A program made the translations under genes and the position numbers. Below are positions 25,952-34,266 of a stretch of DNA of 64,000 nt, piece after piece. Below the pieces are notes generated by a model that saw only the letters and a list, made by a program, of their open reading frames with translations, searched no databases and was not told the DNA's origin. Position 1 is the first letter of the stretch. Every line of letters starts with the position of its first letter. The DNA comes from 66-474 sp035249175 (lineage in GTDB: Bacteria; Pseudomonadota; Gammaproteobacteria; Xanthomonadales; Rhodanobacteraceae), in contig DATFGT010000045.1 in NCBI GenBank assembly GCA_035249175.1, positions 1 to 64,000 of the forward strand, in the 5' to 3' direction.

Positions 25952-26998
25952 CGCCGCCGCATCCATGCGCGGAATGCCCTTGGCCGCGCGTGCGCGCTCC
26001 AGATCGCGCAGCAGGGCCAAGTGCTTTTGCTGCTCCGACCAAACATGCCCCTTGTCGCGATGGAAACGCGCCAGGTACTCCTGCTCGCTTTGGCCGGGCG
26101 TCGCCACGAACAAGGCCTTGCGTCCAAGCGCCGCCAGCTCCATCAGCGTGGTGTAGCCCGAACGCGTCATCACCAGTTTCGCGCGGTTGAGCATTTCGGC
26201 CTGCCGCTCGCGGTTGAGATAGTCGTACACGGTGGCGCCATCGACTTCGCGCGCGCCGTCGCCGTCGCCTGGCCTGCCCAGCGTCACCACGATGCGCCCC
26301 GAAAGCTTCGGCAACGCTTCCAGCACCAGTTCTTCCAGCAGGCCACGCTGCGGCTCGATGCCTGACACGGAGAAGAACACGTCGACGTCCTGCTCCACAT
26401 CCATGGGCTGGACGCTGGACAACGGGCCGATGTACACCAGTCGACCGTCACCCCAGTCGAATTCCGGCTCGTGTCCCAGCCAGCCCGACAAGCCACCGTT
26501 TCCCGCCACATCCGGTATCAAGATCCTGGTAAACCCACGCAATAGATGACGCTGGCCCCATTCCGCCACTCGCTGCGTGAACCCGCTGAAGAACGGCACG
26601 ACCTGATGGATCGAGTGGAGGATGCAGTAGCTCGGCACCGCACGCGACCACACCCCGAAACGACTGTCCGAAATCACGCAATCGAGATGCCGTTGCGCCA
26701 CCAGCGCTTCGGTCATGCGGTGTTCGCGGCGGAAGCCCGCCAGCACCCACGGCATCGACGCCGTCATGCGCAAGTAAAACACGGCGGGGTAGCGGCTGAA
26801 AGGCGCGGGCGTATCGCGGAACGGAAAATACTCGCAGGCGTCGCCCAGTTCCGACTGCAGCAAGCGCATGCCGGGGCCCGGCTGGATCATCACAATCACG
26901 TGGTCGCCGCGGTCGAGCAGTGCGCGGATCAATCCGAGACTGCGCGTCGCGTGCCCAAGGCCCCAGTGGTAGACGCCATACAGGATTCGTCGCCCCAT
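25919..26998 (-). CDS. MurG-like glycosyltransferase (GT-B fold)
   Basis: This 359-residue protein starts with GVYHWGLGHATRSLGLIRALLDRGDHV, a nucleotide-sugar glycosyltransferase N-domain. Its C-domain carries VTLGRPG, MLNRAKLVMTRSGYTTLMELAALGRKALFV and ATPGQSEQEYLA, as in the GT28/MurG group. Such proteins transfer hexose or GlcNAc to lipids or polymers; the acceptor is unknown. I trimmed the start to ATG 26998 because AAGGAA lies seven bases upstream; longer in-frame starts exist at 27016 and 27052. It faces the hopanoid operon tail-to-tail, so a hopanoid role is possible but unsupported by orientation. Confidence 0.8.
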   Translation of the reverse strand: MGRRILYGVYHWGLGHATRSLGLIRALLDRGDHVIVMIQPGPGMRLLQSELGDACEYFPFRDTPAPFSRYPAVFYLRMTASMPWVLAGFRREHRMTEALVAQRHLDCVISDSRFGVWSRAVPSYCILHSIHQVVPFFSGFTQRVAEWGQRHLLRGFTRILIPDVAGNGGLSGWLGHEPEFDWGDGRLVYIGPLSSVQPMDVEQDVDVFFSVSGIEPQRGLLEELVLEALPKLSGRIVVTLGRPGDGDGAREVDGATVYDYLNRERQAEMLNRAKLVMTRSGYTTLMELAALGRKALFVATPGQSEQEYLARFHRDKGHVWSEQQKHLALLRDLERARAAKGIPRMDAAASVGRFLAAIA

Positions 26999-27102
26999 CC
27001 AGACTTCCTTTGCCATGCCGGCGAAACCACGATGCCGCATGCTGCCATGCAAAACGTGTATGCCGCGCGAACGCAGGCCTCCTGTAGTGCAAGACAGGAA
27101 AC

Positions 27103-27179
27103 TGGCGACCCCGGCCCGATTCGAACGGGCGACCTTCCCCTTAGGAGGGGGACGCTCTATCCAGCTGAGCTACGGGGCC
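27103..27179 (-). tRNA. tRNA-Arg (anticodon CCT)
   Basis: The 77-base cloverleaf reads on the minus strand. The acceptor GGCCCCG pairs with CGGGGTC (one G-U), and the D-arm is AGCTCAGCTGGATAGAGC. The anticodon stem-loop has CTCCTAA in the loop, giving CCT (Arg, codon AGG). The T-arm is CGCCCGTTCGAATCGGGCG-like. The discriminator G and the CCA end are encoded. A partial copy of its 5' end lies about 120 bases upstream. Confidence 0.95.
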
Positions 27180-27255
27180 AGATTGAAGATTGTGGCACGT
27201 GCCCTCCATGGCGCGATCGTCCGTTCGCCATCCATGGCTCACCGGTTGCACTCGC

Positions 27256-27278
27256 GCGAATGTCCGCCGGACATTCGC
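27256..27278. repeat. Perfect 23-nt palindrome beside the tRNA fragment
   Basis: The arms GCGAATGTCCG and CGGACATTCGC (11 bases each) flank a single C. There is no T-run, so it does not look like a terminator. It could be a REP-like element or a binding site. It sits just downstream of the broken tRNA 5' half. Confidence 0.5.
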
Positions 27279-27295
27279 CAGCGTTCGCGCAACCA

Positions 27296-27314
27296 CCAGC
27301 TGAGCTACGGGGCC
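27296..27314 (-). pseudogene. Fragment of a tRNA 5' end (acceptor and half D-arm)
   Basis: Nineteen bases identical to the 5' end of the intact tRNA-Arg (GGCCCCGTAGCTCAGCTGG on the minus strand) recur here. The D-arm is not completed and no anticodon or T-arm follows. The 5' flank also shares an 11-base stretch (GTGCCACAATC versus GTGCGACAATC) at nearly the same distance. It therefore looks like a partial duplication or a deletion scar of a second tRNA. Confidence 0.65.
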
Positions 27315-27350
27315 GCGAACCTGCGATTGTCGCACGAACCACGCACCGCC

Positions 27351-28163
27351 TCAGCGCGTCACCTTGTGCTTCGCCATGTAGCGCAGGTAAGCCAGCACCG
27401 CGTCCAGATCGGCGGCGGACAGGGTTGCGGCGGGAAACGGAGGCATCTGCGCCTGGGGCCAATGCCGCAGCGATTGCGGATTGCGAATGAAAGCGCGCAA
27501 CAGATCGGCACGCAGGTACTCGGTCGGATTGTGCGGAATATTGAGGTCCGGCCCGAGTTTCGAATCGCCCTCGCCGTTCAATCTGTGACAGGCGAAGCAG
27601 GTGCGTTTGAACACCGCATACCCCCGCCGCACAGGGCTGTCGTGTGGCAAGCTCGAACCCGGAACGATCGTGGGAAAACGCGCGTCGACCCCGCGCAACG
27701 CGCGGATGGACGAGAGCTCGAACGGCCATTGTTCCGTGCCGATATGCGCCGCCTGCGGATCGGTCCACACCAGATAGAACGGTCCTGCACCGTTCGGCTT
27801 TTCGGCCAAGGCGGGCCATGGCCGCGCCGGTTCCTCCACCGCAATCCACGGCCTCGACCCCCGCTTATTGAGGATCACGTCGGTGGGAATCTCCGCGACA
27901 AACCCGTCGCTTGCGACAAACTGCAGATGCTGGCCGCGCTGCAATCCCGGCAGCAGCGACAACAACGGCACCGCGCGGTAGTGCATGGTGCGATGAAAGG
28001 CCACGTCGTCGGGAATCGTCATGGCGACGGCGCGCTTCAGCAATTCCGCTGAATGGAACACCTTGGCGCCCTGCCCGAGGTCGACGTGCAGTTCGGCGGC
28101 GTACGCCTGTGGCGACAGTGACAACCACAATCCCAACAAGCAGCACATCCGGAACCGTTTCAT
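27351..28163 (-). CDS. Exported c-type cytochrome with molybdopterin-oxidoreductase-like N-domain
   Basis: This 270-residue periplasmic protein begins with a signal peptide (MKRFRMCCLLGLWLSLSPQ, cleavage near AYA). The middle part (LQFVASDGFVAEIPTDVIL) resembles the small sulfite-oxidase-like domain seen in some cytochrome proteins, without an obvious cofactor Cys. The C-terminal third is a class I cytochrome c: CFACH haem-binding motif and a Met in QMPPFP as likely sixth ligand. Electron donor and acceptor are unknown. ATG 28163 is preceded by GGAGGG. A longer open frame to 28367 lacks a signal peptide at its start and is rejected. Confidence 0.78.
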   Translation of the reverse strand: MKRFRMCCLLGLWLSLSPQAYAAELHVDLGQGAKVFHSAELLKRAVAMTIPDDVAFHRTMHYRAVPLLSLLPGLQRGQHLQFVASDGFVAEIPTDVILNKRGSRPWIAVEEPARPWPALAEKPNGAGPFYLVWTDPQAAHIGTEQWPFELSSIRALRGVDARFPTIVPGSSLPHDSPVRRGYAVFKRTCFACHRLNGEGDSKLGPDLNIPHNPTEYLRADLLRAFIRNPQSLRHWPQAQMPPFPAATLSAADLDAVLAYLRYMAKHKVTR

Positions 28164-28397
28164 GCACCCTCCCCGCCGCGTGGCATGGCGAGAGTTTAGG
28201 GCAACGTTCCAGGCACCACCGCGCACGCCCCGCTTCGAAATCATGAGTAGTGGTTCGGTTGAAAATCCCTTCGTCCTGGAGCGTGGCGCCGAAGGCGCGG
28301 AGTCGAAGGACAGACGACGCTTCGACTTTCGTTCGCTCCGCCTACTATGCCCAGCGCGAAGATTCAAACCAAACCGCTGGCCAAGCTACCCGGCTGC

Positions 28398-28403
28398 TAC
28401 AAT
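28398..28403 (+). promoter_or_regulatory. Candidate -10 element upstream of the ALDH7 gene
   Basis: TACAAT in the context GGCTGCTACAATTGC lies 48 bases before the ATG. The same gCTA(A/C)AAT pattern precedes suhB, miaB and ybeX in this window. No good -35 is visible. Confidence 0.4.
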
Positions 28404-28451
28404 TGCAGATTGATTCGACGAAACCCGCTCTATGCGGCCCCAGGAGCATTC

Positions 28452-29984
28452 ATGTCTCACGCGATTCTTTCCGCGCTCGGCCTCGCCGACACCAATTCCG
28501 GCACTTTCCTCGGCAACGACGAATGGTCGAAAACCACCGACGCCGGCGTGCTGGAGCCGCTGAACCCGGCCACCAATGAGCCGCTGGCGAAGGTGTATGC
28601 GACCAGCGATGCGGATTACGAAACCATCGTGCGCAACGCGCAGAAGGCGTTTGCCGAATGGCGCAACGTTCCGGCGCCCAAGCGCGGTGAAGCGGTGCGC
28701 CTGTGTGCGCGCGCGCTGCGCGAACACAAGGACGCACTCGGTTCGCTGGTCGCACTGGAAATGGGCAAGATCAAGCCCGAGGGCGACGGCGAAGTGCAGG
28801 AGATGATCGACATCGCCGACTTCGCGGTCGGCCAGTCGCGCATGCTGTACGGCCTGTCGATGCACTCCGAGCGCCCCGGCCATCGGATGTACGAGCAATG
28901 GCACCCACTCGGCCTCGTTGGAATCATCAGCGCCTTCAACTTCCCGGTGGCGGTGTGGAGCTGGAACGCGTTCATCGCCGCGGTGTGCGGCAACGTGTGC
29001 ATCTGGAAGCCCTCGCCAAAGACGCCGTTGTCCGCGATCGCCGCCGTCCGTATCTGCAACGAAGCGCTGAAGGCCGGCGGTTTCCCGGAAATCTTCTACC
29101 TCTTCAACGATGCCGGCAGCGAGCTTGCGCAGAAGTTCGTGGACGACAAGCGCATCCCGCTGATCAGCTTCACCGGTTCCACCAAGGTCGGCCGCATGGT
29201 CGGCGAGCGCGTGGCCGCACGCATGGGTCGCTCGCTGCTGGAACTCGGCGGCAACAACGCAATCATTCTTGACCGCTCGGCCGATCTTGGCCTCGCGATC
29301 CCGGCGATTGTGTTCGGTGCGGTTGGTACCGCCGGCCAACGCTGCACTTCGACGCGCCGGCTGTTCGTGCACGAGTCGATCATCGACGACGTGTTGGGCA
29401 AGCTGCGCCATGCTTACCAGCAGGTCGAGAAGAAGATTGGCGATCCGACCAATGCGGAAACACTGATGGGGCCCCTCAACAGCAAGACCGCGGTCGATCA
29501 ATTCGCCAACGCGGTGAAAACCGCGAAGGCAAGCGGCGCGCGCGTCGTCACCGGCGGCTCGGTACTCGAGCGCCAAGGCAACTTCGTGGAACCGACCATC
29601 ATCGCCGGCGTGCAGAATTCCGACGAGATCGTGCAAACCGAAACCTTCGCGCCGATCCTGTACGTGATGTCTTTCAAGACGCTGGATGACGCGATCCGGA
29701 TGCAGAACGACGTACCGCAGGGCTTGTCATCGTCGATCTTCACCCAAAACCTGAAAGCAGCCGAGCAGTACCTGTCTTCGATGGGCAGCGATTGCGGCAT
29801 CGCCAACGTCAACATCGGCACCTCCGGCGCCGAGATCGGCGGCGCGTTCGGCGGTGAAAAGGAAACCGGCGGTGGACGTGAATCGGGTTCCGACGCGTGG
29901 AAAGCCTACATGCGCCGGCAGACCAACACCATCAACTGGTCGGATGCGTTGCCACTGGCCCAAGGCATCAAGTTCGATCTGTGA
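28452..29984 (+). CDS. ALDH7-family semialdehyde dehydrogenase (aminoadipate semialdehyde / piperideine-6-carboxylate type)
   Basis: This 510-residue NAD-dependent aldehyde dehydrogenase has the catalytic Cys in GTAGQRCTSTRR, the general base Glu in LLELGGNNA and the cofactor loop FTGSTKVGR. The GNDEWSKTTDAG N-terminus, SERPGHRMYEQWHP and C-terminal GGGRESGSDAWK match the ALDH7 (antiquitin/AmaB) branch. That branch oxidises alpha-aminoadipate semialdehyde in lysine breakdown. AGGAG lies seven bases before ATG 28452. It stands alone between a cytochrome gene and a repeat-rich gap. Substrate is inferred from family only. Confidence 0.9.
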   Translation: MSHAILSALGLADTNSGTFLGNDEWSKTTDAGVLEPLNPATNEPLAKVYATSDADYETIVRNAQKAFAEWRNVPAPKRGEAVRLCARALREHKDALGSLVALEMGKIKPEGDGEVQEMIDIADFAVGQSRMLYGLSMHSERPGHRMYEQWHPLGLVGIISAFNFPVAVWSWNAFIAAVCGNVCIWKPSPKTPLSAIAAVRICNEALKAGGFPEIFYLFNDAGSELAQKFVDDKRIPLISFTGSTKVGRMVGERVAARMGRSLLELGGNNAIILDRSADLGLAIPAIVFGAVGTAGQRCTSTRRLFVHESIIDDVLGKLRHAYQQVEKKIGDPTNAETLMGPLNSKTAVDQFANAVKTAKASGARVVTGGSVLERQGNFVEPTIIAGVQNSDEIVQTETFAPILYVMSFKTLDDAIRMQNDVPQGLSSSIFTQNLKAAEQYLSSMGSDCGIANVNIGTSGAEIGGAFGGEKETGGGRESGSDAWKAYMRRQTNTINWSDALPLAQGIKFDL

Positions 29985-30015
29985 CGGGACTCGGGAAAGC
30001 GTAACAAGACACCCT

Positions 30016-30211
30016 CGTCATTCCGGGCCCGCATCCAGCATCACTGGATGCGGAACCCGGACTGCGCAGGCAGGATGCCGGAGCGAACATCGGCGCAGCC
30101 GATGGCCCGAAGGGCGGGTCGCAGATGCGGCGAGTAATCCATTTTGATCTTCGTCGACCAGACTGATCAAAACCGATTCCGGATCGTGGCTGCGCCACGT
30201 CCGGAATGACG
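30016..30211. repeat. Intergenic inverted-repeat element, copy 1 (196 bp)
   Basis: It begins CGTCATTCCGG and ends CCGGAATGACG, perfect 11-bp terminal inverted repeats. Inside is a hairpin built on GCATCCAG / CTGGATGC. It ends next to the metallophosphoesterase remnant and is the longest of the five copies. Confidence 0.75.
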
Positions 30212-30256
30212 ACAAAGTTTGTATCGCCGTTGGTTAAGAGCCAGCAAGAGCGCGTG

Positions 30257-30415
30257 ATGGACAAACCTTCCGGTTCCACCAGCCACCATATCGCCGCGAT
30301 CCCGGCCATCCATGGAAATCTCCCCGCGCTCGAAGCGGTGCTGGAAGATGTGGGCAGGCGCGGCTGCGACCTGATCGTCAATCTGGGCGACGTTCTTTCC
30401 GGGCCGTTGCAATGA
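30257..30415 (+). pseudogene. Metallophosphoesterase N-terminal remnant
   Basis: A 52-residue frame reads IPAIHGNLPALEAVLEDV and DLIVNLGDVLSGPL, clearly the start of a calcineurin-like metallophosphoesterase. The family's first metal ligand, the Asp of SDIHGN, is Ala here. The frame stops after about a quarter of the usual length, overlapping the SDR start as ATGA. It cannot be active. The frame can be extended upstream to 30206 into the repeat element. Confidence 0.75.
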
Positions 30416-31179
30416 GCACGATTTCGCCGTTCGACTTCACCGGTTACCGCGTGGCGCTGGCGGGCGGCAGCCGCGGCATCGGCCGTGAGATCGCGCTGGG
30501 CTTTCTTGCAGGCGGGGCACGGGTTTCGGTATGCGCGCGCGGACACGAAGGACTGGATGCGTTGTCGAGCGATGCCGGTTCGCACGCCGACCGACTGCAC
30601 ACGCAAACATGTGACCTTGCGCAGGCCGACCAGATCGAGGCGTGGATTGCGGACGCCGTACGCGCCATGGGCGGCCTCGACGTGCTGGTCAACAACGCCA
30701 CCGGCTACGGCTTCCGCGAAGACGACGAATCATGGCTGGTCGATTTCAATGTTGACCTGATGGCCGCGGTGCGTGCGTCGCGCTTCGCGGTGCCGCACCT
30801 GAAGCAATCGCAGCGTGCGTGCATCTTGCATACCAGCTCGATCGGATCGTTCCGTCCGCGCACGATGGGTCCGCCCTATGCTGCCATGAAGGCGGCGCTG
30901 AACCATTACACCCGCACGCAGGCGCTGGCGTTGGCCGAGCACCGCATTCGCGTAAACGCCATCGCGCCCGGTTCCATCGAGTTTCCCGATGGTGTGTGGG
31001 ATCGCGTCAAGCATGACAAACCGGAACAGTACCAAAAGGTGCTCGGCACGATTCCGTTCGGCCGTTTCGGCAGGCCCGAAGAAGTCGCTCACCTTGCACT
31101 GTTCCTTGCCTCGCCCTTTGCGGGCTGGATTACCGGCCAGATCATGACCGCGGATGGCGGACAATCCCTGCGTTTCTGA
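30412..31179 (+). CDS. Short-chain dehydrogenase/reductase
   Basis: This 255-residue classical SDR has the cofactor loop AGGSRGIGRE (about 17-26), NNATG (replacing NNAG), the catalytic Ser in LHTSSIGSF and YAAMK (YxxxK). INPGS-like INAIAPGSIEFPDGVW and a C-terminal ITGQIMTADGGQ complete the fold. Substrate unknown. The ATG overlaps the stop of the phosphoesterase remnant and no ribosome site of its own is obvious, so it may rely on translation of that remnant. Confidence 0.88.
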   Translation: MSTISPFDFTGYRVALAGGSRGIGREIALGFLAGGARVSVCARGHEGLDALSSDAGSHADRLHTQTCDLAQADQIEAWIADAVRAMGGLDVLVNNATGYGFREDDESWLVDFNVDLMAAVRASRFAVPHLKQSQRACILHTSSIGSFRPRTMGPPYAAMKAALNHYTRTQALALAEHRIRVNAIAPGSIEFPDGVWDRVKHDKPEQYQKVLGTIPFGRFGRPEEVAHLALFLASPFAGWITGQIMTADGGQSLRF

Positions 31180-31251
31180 AGATTTGCCCGGTGGAAAGCG
31201 TGCGCCGATGGTGTGCGATCATGGGGCGATGAAACCGGAAGCCTCCCGGCC

Positions 31252-31536
31252 ATGAACACGGTCTATCCGCGTACCAATTCACTCGCCGTGGTGAGCTTGG
31301 TGTTCGGTGTTCTGGCATACGTGTGCCTGCCGGGGCTGGGCGCGCTGCTCGCGGTGATTTGCGGACATTCCGCGCGATCCGAAATACGGCACGCGCCGCC
31401 CGGCAGCGTCGAGGGCGACGGCATGGCGCTGGCGGGATTGATTCTCGGCTGGCTGCAACTTGGGTTCATGCTCGCGCTGCTGTGCGGCGTCGCCCTGATC
31501 TTCTTCGGCGCGATCGCCTTCGGCGGATTCCACTGA
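31252..31536 (+). CDS. DUF4190 small membrane protein
   Basis: This 94-residue protein has two hydrophobic segments (about 12-34 and 60-90) flanking GHSARSEIRHAPPGSVEGDGMALAG, the DUF4190 signature. It is an inner-membrane protein of unknown function. ATG 31252 is preferred over GTG 31213, because the family starts shortly before the first helix. It ends three bases before pyrD, so the two are probably co-transcribed. Confidence 0.75.
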   Translation: MNTVYPRTNSLAVVSLVFGVLAYVCLPGLGALLAVICGHSARSEIRHAPPGSVEGDGMALAGLILGWLQLGFMLALLCGVALIFFGAIAFGGFH

Positions 31537-31539
31537 ACG

Positions 31540-32589
31540 ATGTACACCACGCTGCGTCCCCTGCTGTTCTCGCTGGAAGCCGAAACCGCGCACCATGTGA
31601 CGCTGTATGCGCTGGGTGTCGCGCAACGCAGCAACCTGATGCGCTGGGTGGCGCAGCCGCCACCGCCTGATTTGCCGGTGCGCGCGTTCGGCATCGATTT
31701 CCCGAATCCGGTTGGCCTCGCGGCGGGACTGGACAAGAACGGCGAACATCTGGACGCACTGGGCGCGCTGGGTTTCGGCTTCATCGAGATCGGCACCGTG
31801 ACGCCGCGTCCGCAACCGGGCAATCCCAAGCCGCGCCTGTTCCGGTTGCCGGAACACGAGGCCCTGATCAACCGGATGGGATTCAACAACGACGGCGTGG
31901 ACGCGCTGGCGCGCAACGTCGAGCGGTCGCGCTGGCGCGGCGTACTGGGCATCAATATCGGCAAGAACAAGGACACGCCCAACGAACGCGCGGCCGACGA
32001 TTATCTCGCCTGCCTGGAACGCGTGTATCCGTTGGCAAGTTATGTCACGATCAACGTGTCGTCCCCCAATACACCCGGATTGCGTGATTTGCAGGAGGGC
32101 GACTCGCTGCAGCGCCTGATCGCAACATTGATGGACGCACGCGAGAAGCTCGCCAGCCGGTATGGTGCACGCAAGCCGCTGCTTCTCAAGATCGCGCCCG
32201 ACCTTGACGATGCGCAACTCGATGCAATGGCATCGGCACTTCTCGGCTCCGGCATCGATGGATTGATCTGCACCAACACCACGATCGATCGCAACGCGAT
32301 TACGGGCGCGCTGCACGCGGACGAGGCCGGCGGTCTGTCGGGCAAGCCGTTGTTCGATGGATCGACCGAAGTGCTGCGCCGCATGGCGCAGCGACTGGGC
32401 GACCGGATCCCCCTGGTCGGCGTGGGCGGCGTGCTGACCGGCAGCGACGCGGCCGACAAGATCTCGGCGGGCGCAAAGCTGGTGCAAATCTACTCGGGGC
32501 TGATCTATCGCGGACCGTGGTTGTTGACCGAGTGTGTCGAGGAAATCCGACGGCAGTCAAAAGAATCATTCGCGGGTGAAACAACGTGA
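31540..32589 (+). CDS. pyrD: Dihydroorotate dehydrogenase (quinone), class 2
   Basis: This 349-residue FMN enzyme oxidises dihydroorotate to orotate in pyrimidine synthesis and passes electrons to quinone at the membrane. VGLAAGLDKNGEHLDALG, NRMGFNNDGVD, INIGKNKDTPNE and VNVSSPNTPGLRDLQ (catalytic Ser) are class 2 markers. GVGGVLTGSDAADKISAGA binds FMN phosphate. The N-terminal helices give membrane association. It overlaps murB by four bases (GTGA), so the two are translationally coupled. Confidence 0.97.
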   Translation: MYTTLRPLLFSLEAETAHHVTLYALGVAQRSNLMRWVAQPPPPDLPVRAFGIDFPNPVGLAAGLDKNGEHLDALGALGFGFIEIGTVTPRPQPGNPKPRLFRLPEHEALINRMGFNNDGVDALARNVERSRWRGVLGINIGKNKDTPNERAADDYLACLERVYPLASYVTINVSSPNTPGLRDLQEGDSLQRLIATLMDAREKLASRYGARKPLLLKIAPDLDDAQLDAMASALLGSGIDGLICTNTTIDRNAITGALHADEAGGLSGKPLFDGSTEVLRRMAQRLGDRIPLVGVGGVLTGSDAADKISAGAKLVQIYSGLIYRGPWLLTECVEEIRRQSKESFAGETT

Positions 32590-33629
32590 ACGCAGTCCGG
32601 ACTCCGGGTTTTACACTTACTGAAAATGCATCGCTGCGCGACCGCAACACGCTCCGTGTGGGCGCACGCGCGGCTTGGCTGGCCGAAATCCACGACGTCG
32701 AGGCGATTCCGGATTTGCTGGATCACCCTCCCCTGCGTGGCAGGCCGACGTTGCTGCTGGGCGAAGGTTCGAACGTGTTGTTTGCTGGCGATTTCGACGG
32801 CGCGATCCTCACGATGAAAAATCGCGGCGTCGACATCCTGGCCGATGACGCCGCGGCAACACGCATTCGCGTCGCCGCGGGCGAACACTGGGATGATTTT
32901 GTACGCTGGACGCTCGCCCACGGTCACGCGGGACTGGAGAACCTGATCCTCATTCCGGGTAGCGTAGGCGCCGCGCCGATGCAGAACATCGGCGCGTATG
33001 GCGTCGAGGTCGGTGAGTTCATCGAATCGGTCGAAGCATACGACCTGCAGCAGCGACACCATTCGGTATTCCAGAATGCAGCGTGCGAATTCGGTTATCG
33101 CGATTCCATTTTCAAACGCAATCCCGATCGTTGGTTGATCACCTCGGTCACCCTGCGCCTGCCGCGCGACTGGAAACCGCGCACGGAATACTCGGGCATA
33201 CAGGAGGAACTCCAGCGAAGGGGCCTCACGCGTCCCGCGTCGATCCACGTTGCCGACGCGGTGGTTGCCTTGCGCACCCGCAAGCTGCCCGATCCCAAGG
33301 TAATCGGCAACGCCGGCAGCTTTTTCAAGAACCCGCTGGTGCCCGCCGCAGATGCCGACGCCCTGCGCGTCGAACATCCACAGCTACCCTCATGGCCGAC
33401 CGCGAATGGCACCTCGAAGCTGTCTGCGGCTTGGTTGATCGAGACTTGTGGATTCAAAGGCTTGCGCGAAGGTGATGCAGGCATTTCGAATCGACACGCG
33501 CTTGTGCTGGTCAACCACGGACACGCCACCGGCGCACAGTTGTGGGCGTTTGCGCAGCATGTGCGAGAAGGGGTCCGCGAACGCTTTGGCGTGGAGCTGG
33601 AACCCGAGCCGCGCGTGATCGGCGCCTGA
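32586..33629 (+). CDS. murB: UDP-N-acetylenolpyruvoylglucosamine reductase
   Basis: This 347-residue type I MurB reduces UDP-GlcNAc-enolpyruvate to UDP-MurNAc with NADPH and FAD, an essential step of cytoplasmic peptidoglycan synthesis. NTLRVGARAAWLAEI, LLGEGSNVLF, IPGSVGAAPMQNIGAYG and the catalytic GNAGSFFKNP are visible. The C-terminal KLSAAWLIETCGFKG carries the second substrate-binding segment. Start is GTG, overlapping pyrD. Its stop abuts the stop of the next, convergent gene. Confidence 0.97.
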   Translation: MNAVRTPGFTLTENASLRDRNTLRVGARAAWLAEIHDVEAIPDLLDHPPLRGRPTLLLGEGSNVLFAGDFDGAILTMKNRGVDILADDAAATRIRVAAGEHWDDFVRWTLAHGHAGLENLILIPGSVGAAPMQNIGAYGVEVGEFIESVEAYDLQQRHHSVFQNAACEFGYRDSIFKRNPDRWLITSVTLRLPRDWKPRTEYSGIQEELQRRGLTRPASIHVADAVVALRTRKLPDPKVIGNAGSFFKNPLVPAADADALRVEHPQLPSWPTANGTSKLSAAWLIETCGFKGLREGDAGISNRHALVLVNHGHATGAQLWAFAQHVREGVRERFGVELEPEPRVIGA

Positions 33630-33941
33630 TTACGGGGCGGCGAGATAGTGCCGCTCGCCCTTCGCGGAATCGAAATACACGGCGGTCAACAACCCGGTTT
33701 CGGGGTCGACGAAACGTTCGCCGGTGTCGGTCCAGCCCGGGTCGGGGGCCGCGGCGGTGACCGGCTTGTAGCGCCAGCGCTCGATCGCCAGCGCGACGAT
33801 CAGCAACGCTCCGCCGATGATCAGTTGCGGCAGGAACAACATCAACGCGCCGCCGACCAGCAGCGCGATCGCCGCGATCAGGAGCAGCGCGCCGCCGACC
33901 AAATAGAGCGCGATCGCGAGCACCCTGCTACGCCTTTTCAA
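33630..33941 (-). CDS. Small membrane protein, function unknown
   Basis: This 103-residue protein has two hydrophobic helices in its first half (about 8-48, LYLVGGALLLIAAIALLVGG and on) and a polar C-terminus with FVDPETGLLTAVYFD. I do not recognise a family. The start is TTG at 33941; a GTG at 33923 gives an almost equal protein. It overlaps the upstream YbjQ-family gene by 14 bases, so both belong to one minus-strand unit. Confidence 0.55.
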   Translation of the reverse strand: MKRRSRVLAIALYLVGGALLLIAAIALLVGGALMLFLPQLIIGGALLIVALAIERWRYKPVTAAAPDPGWTDTGERFVDPETGLLTAVYFDSAKGERHYLAAP

Positions 33942-34248
33942 TCACGACCGCCGTCCCGTACGCCACGATCTCGCTCATGGTCTGGCCGATTTCGGACGAA
34001 TCGAAACGCATCATCACCACCGCGTTGGCACCCACCGCCTGCGCGTTCTGCACCATGCGATCGGTGGCGTGGCGACGCGCCTCTTCAAGCATCTGGGTGT
34101 ACTCGTTGATCTCGCCGCCCACGATGGAACGCAGGCCTGCCATCACGTTGCCGCCGATGCCGCGACTGCGCACCACCAGCCCGAAAACCTGGCCCTTGGT
34201 TTCGGCGACCCTGTAGCCGGCCACGTATTCACTGGTCACGATGATCAT
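33928..34248 (-). CDS. YbjQ/UPF0145 family protein
   Basis: This is a 106-residue protein of the UPF0145 heavy-metal-binding-like family: VAGYRVAETKGQVFGLVVRSRG, EINEYTQMLEEARRHA and GANAVVMMRFDSSEIG are the conserved blocks. It forms a pentameric beta-barrel in relatives; function is unknown. ATG 34248 gives the full family N-terminus. It lies between a membrane-protein gene downstream and a BAX-inhibitor-type gene upstream. Confidence 0.85.
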   Translation of the reverse strand: MIIVTSEYVAGYRVAETKGQVFGLVVRSRGIGGNVMAGLRSIVGGEINEYTQMLEEARRHATDRMVQNAQAVGANAVVMMRFDSSEIGQTMSEIVAYGTAVVIEKA

Positions 34249-34266
34249 GATGAAACACCGCGAAAA

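Noticed and set aside
27141..27335. 64-codon minus-strand open frame over the tRNA
   Set aside because: It is the tRNA and its fragment read as protein.
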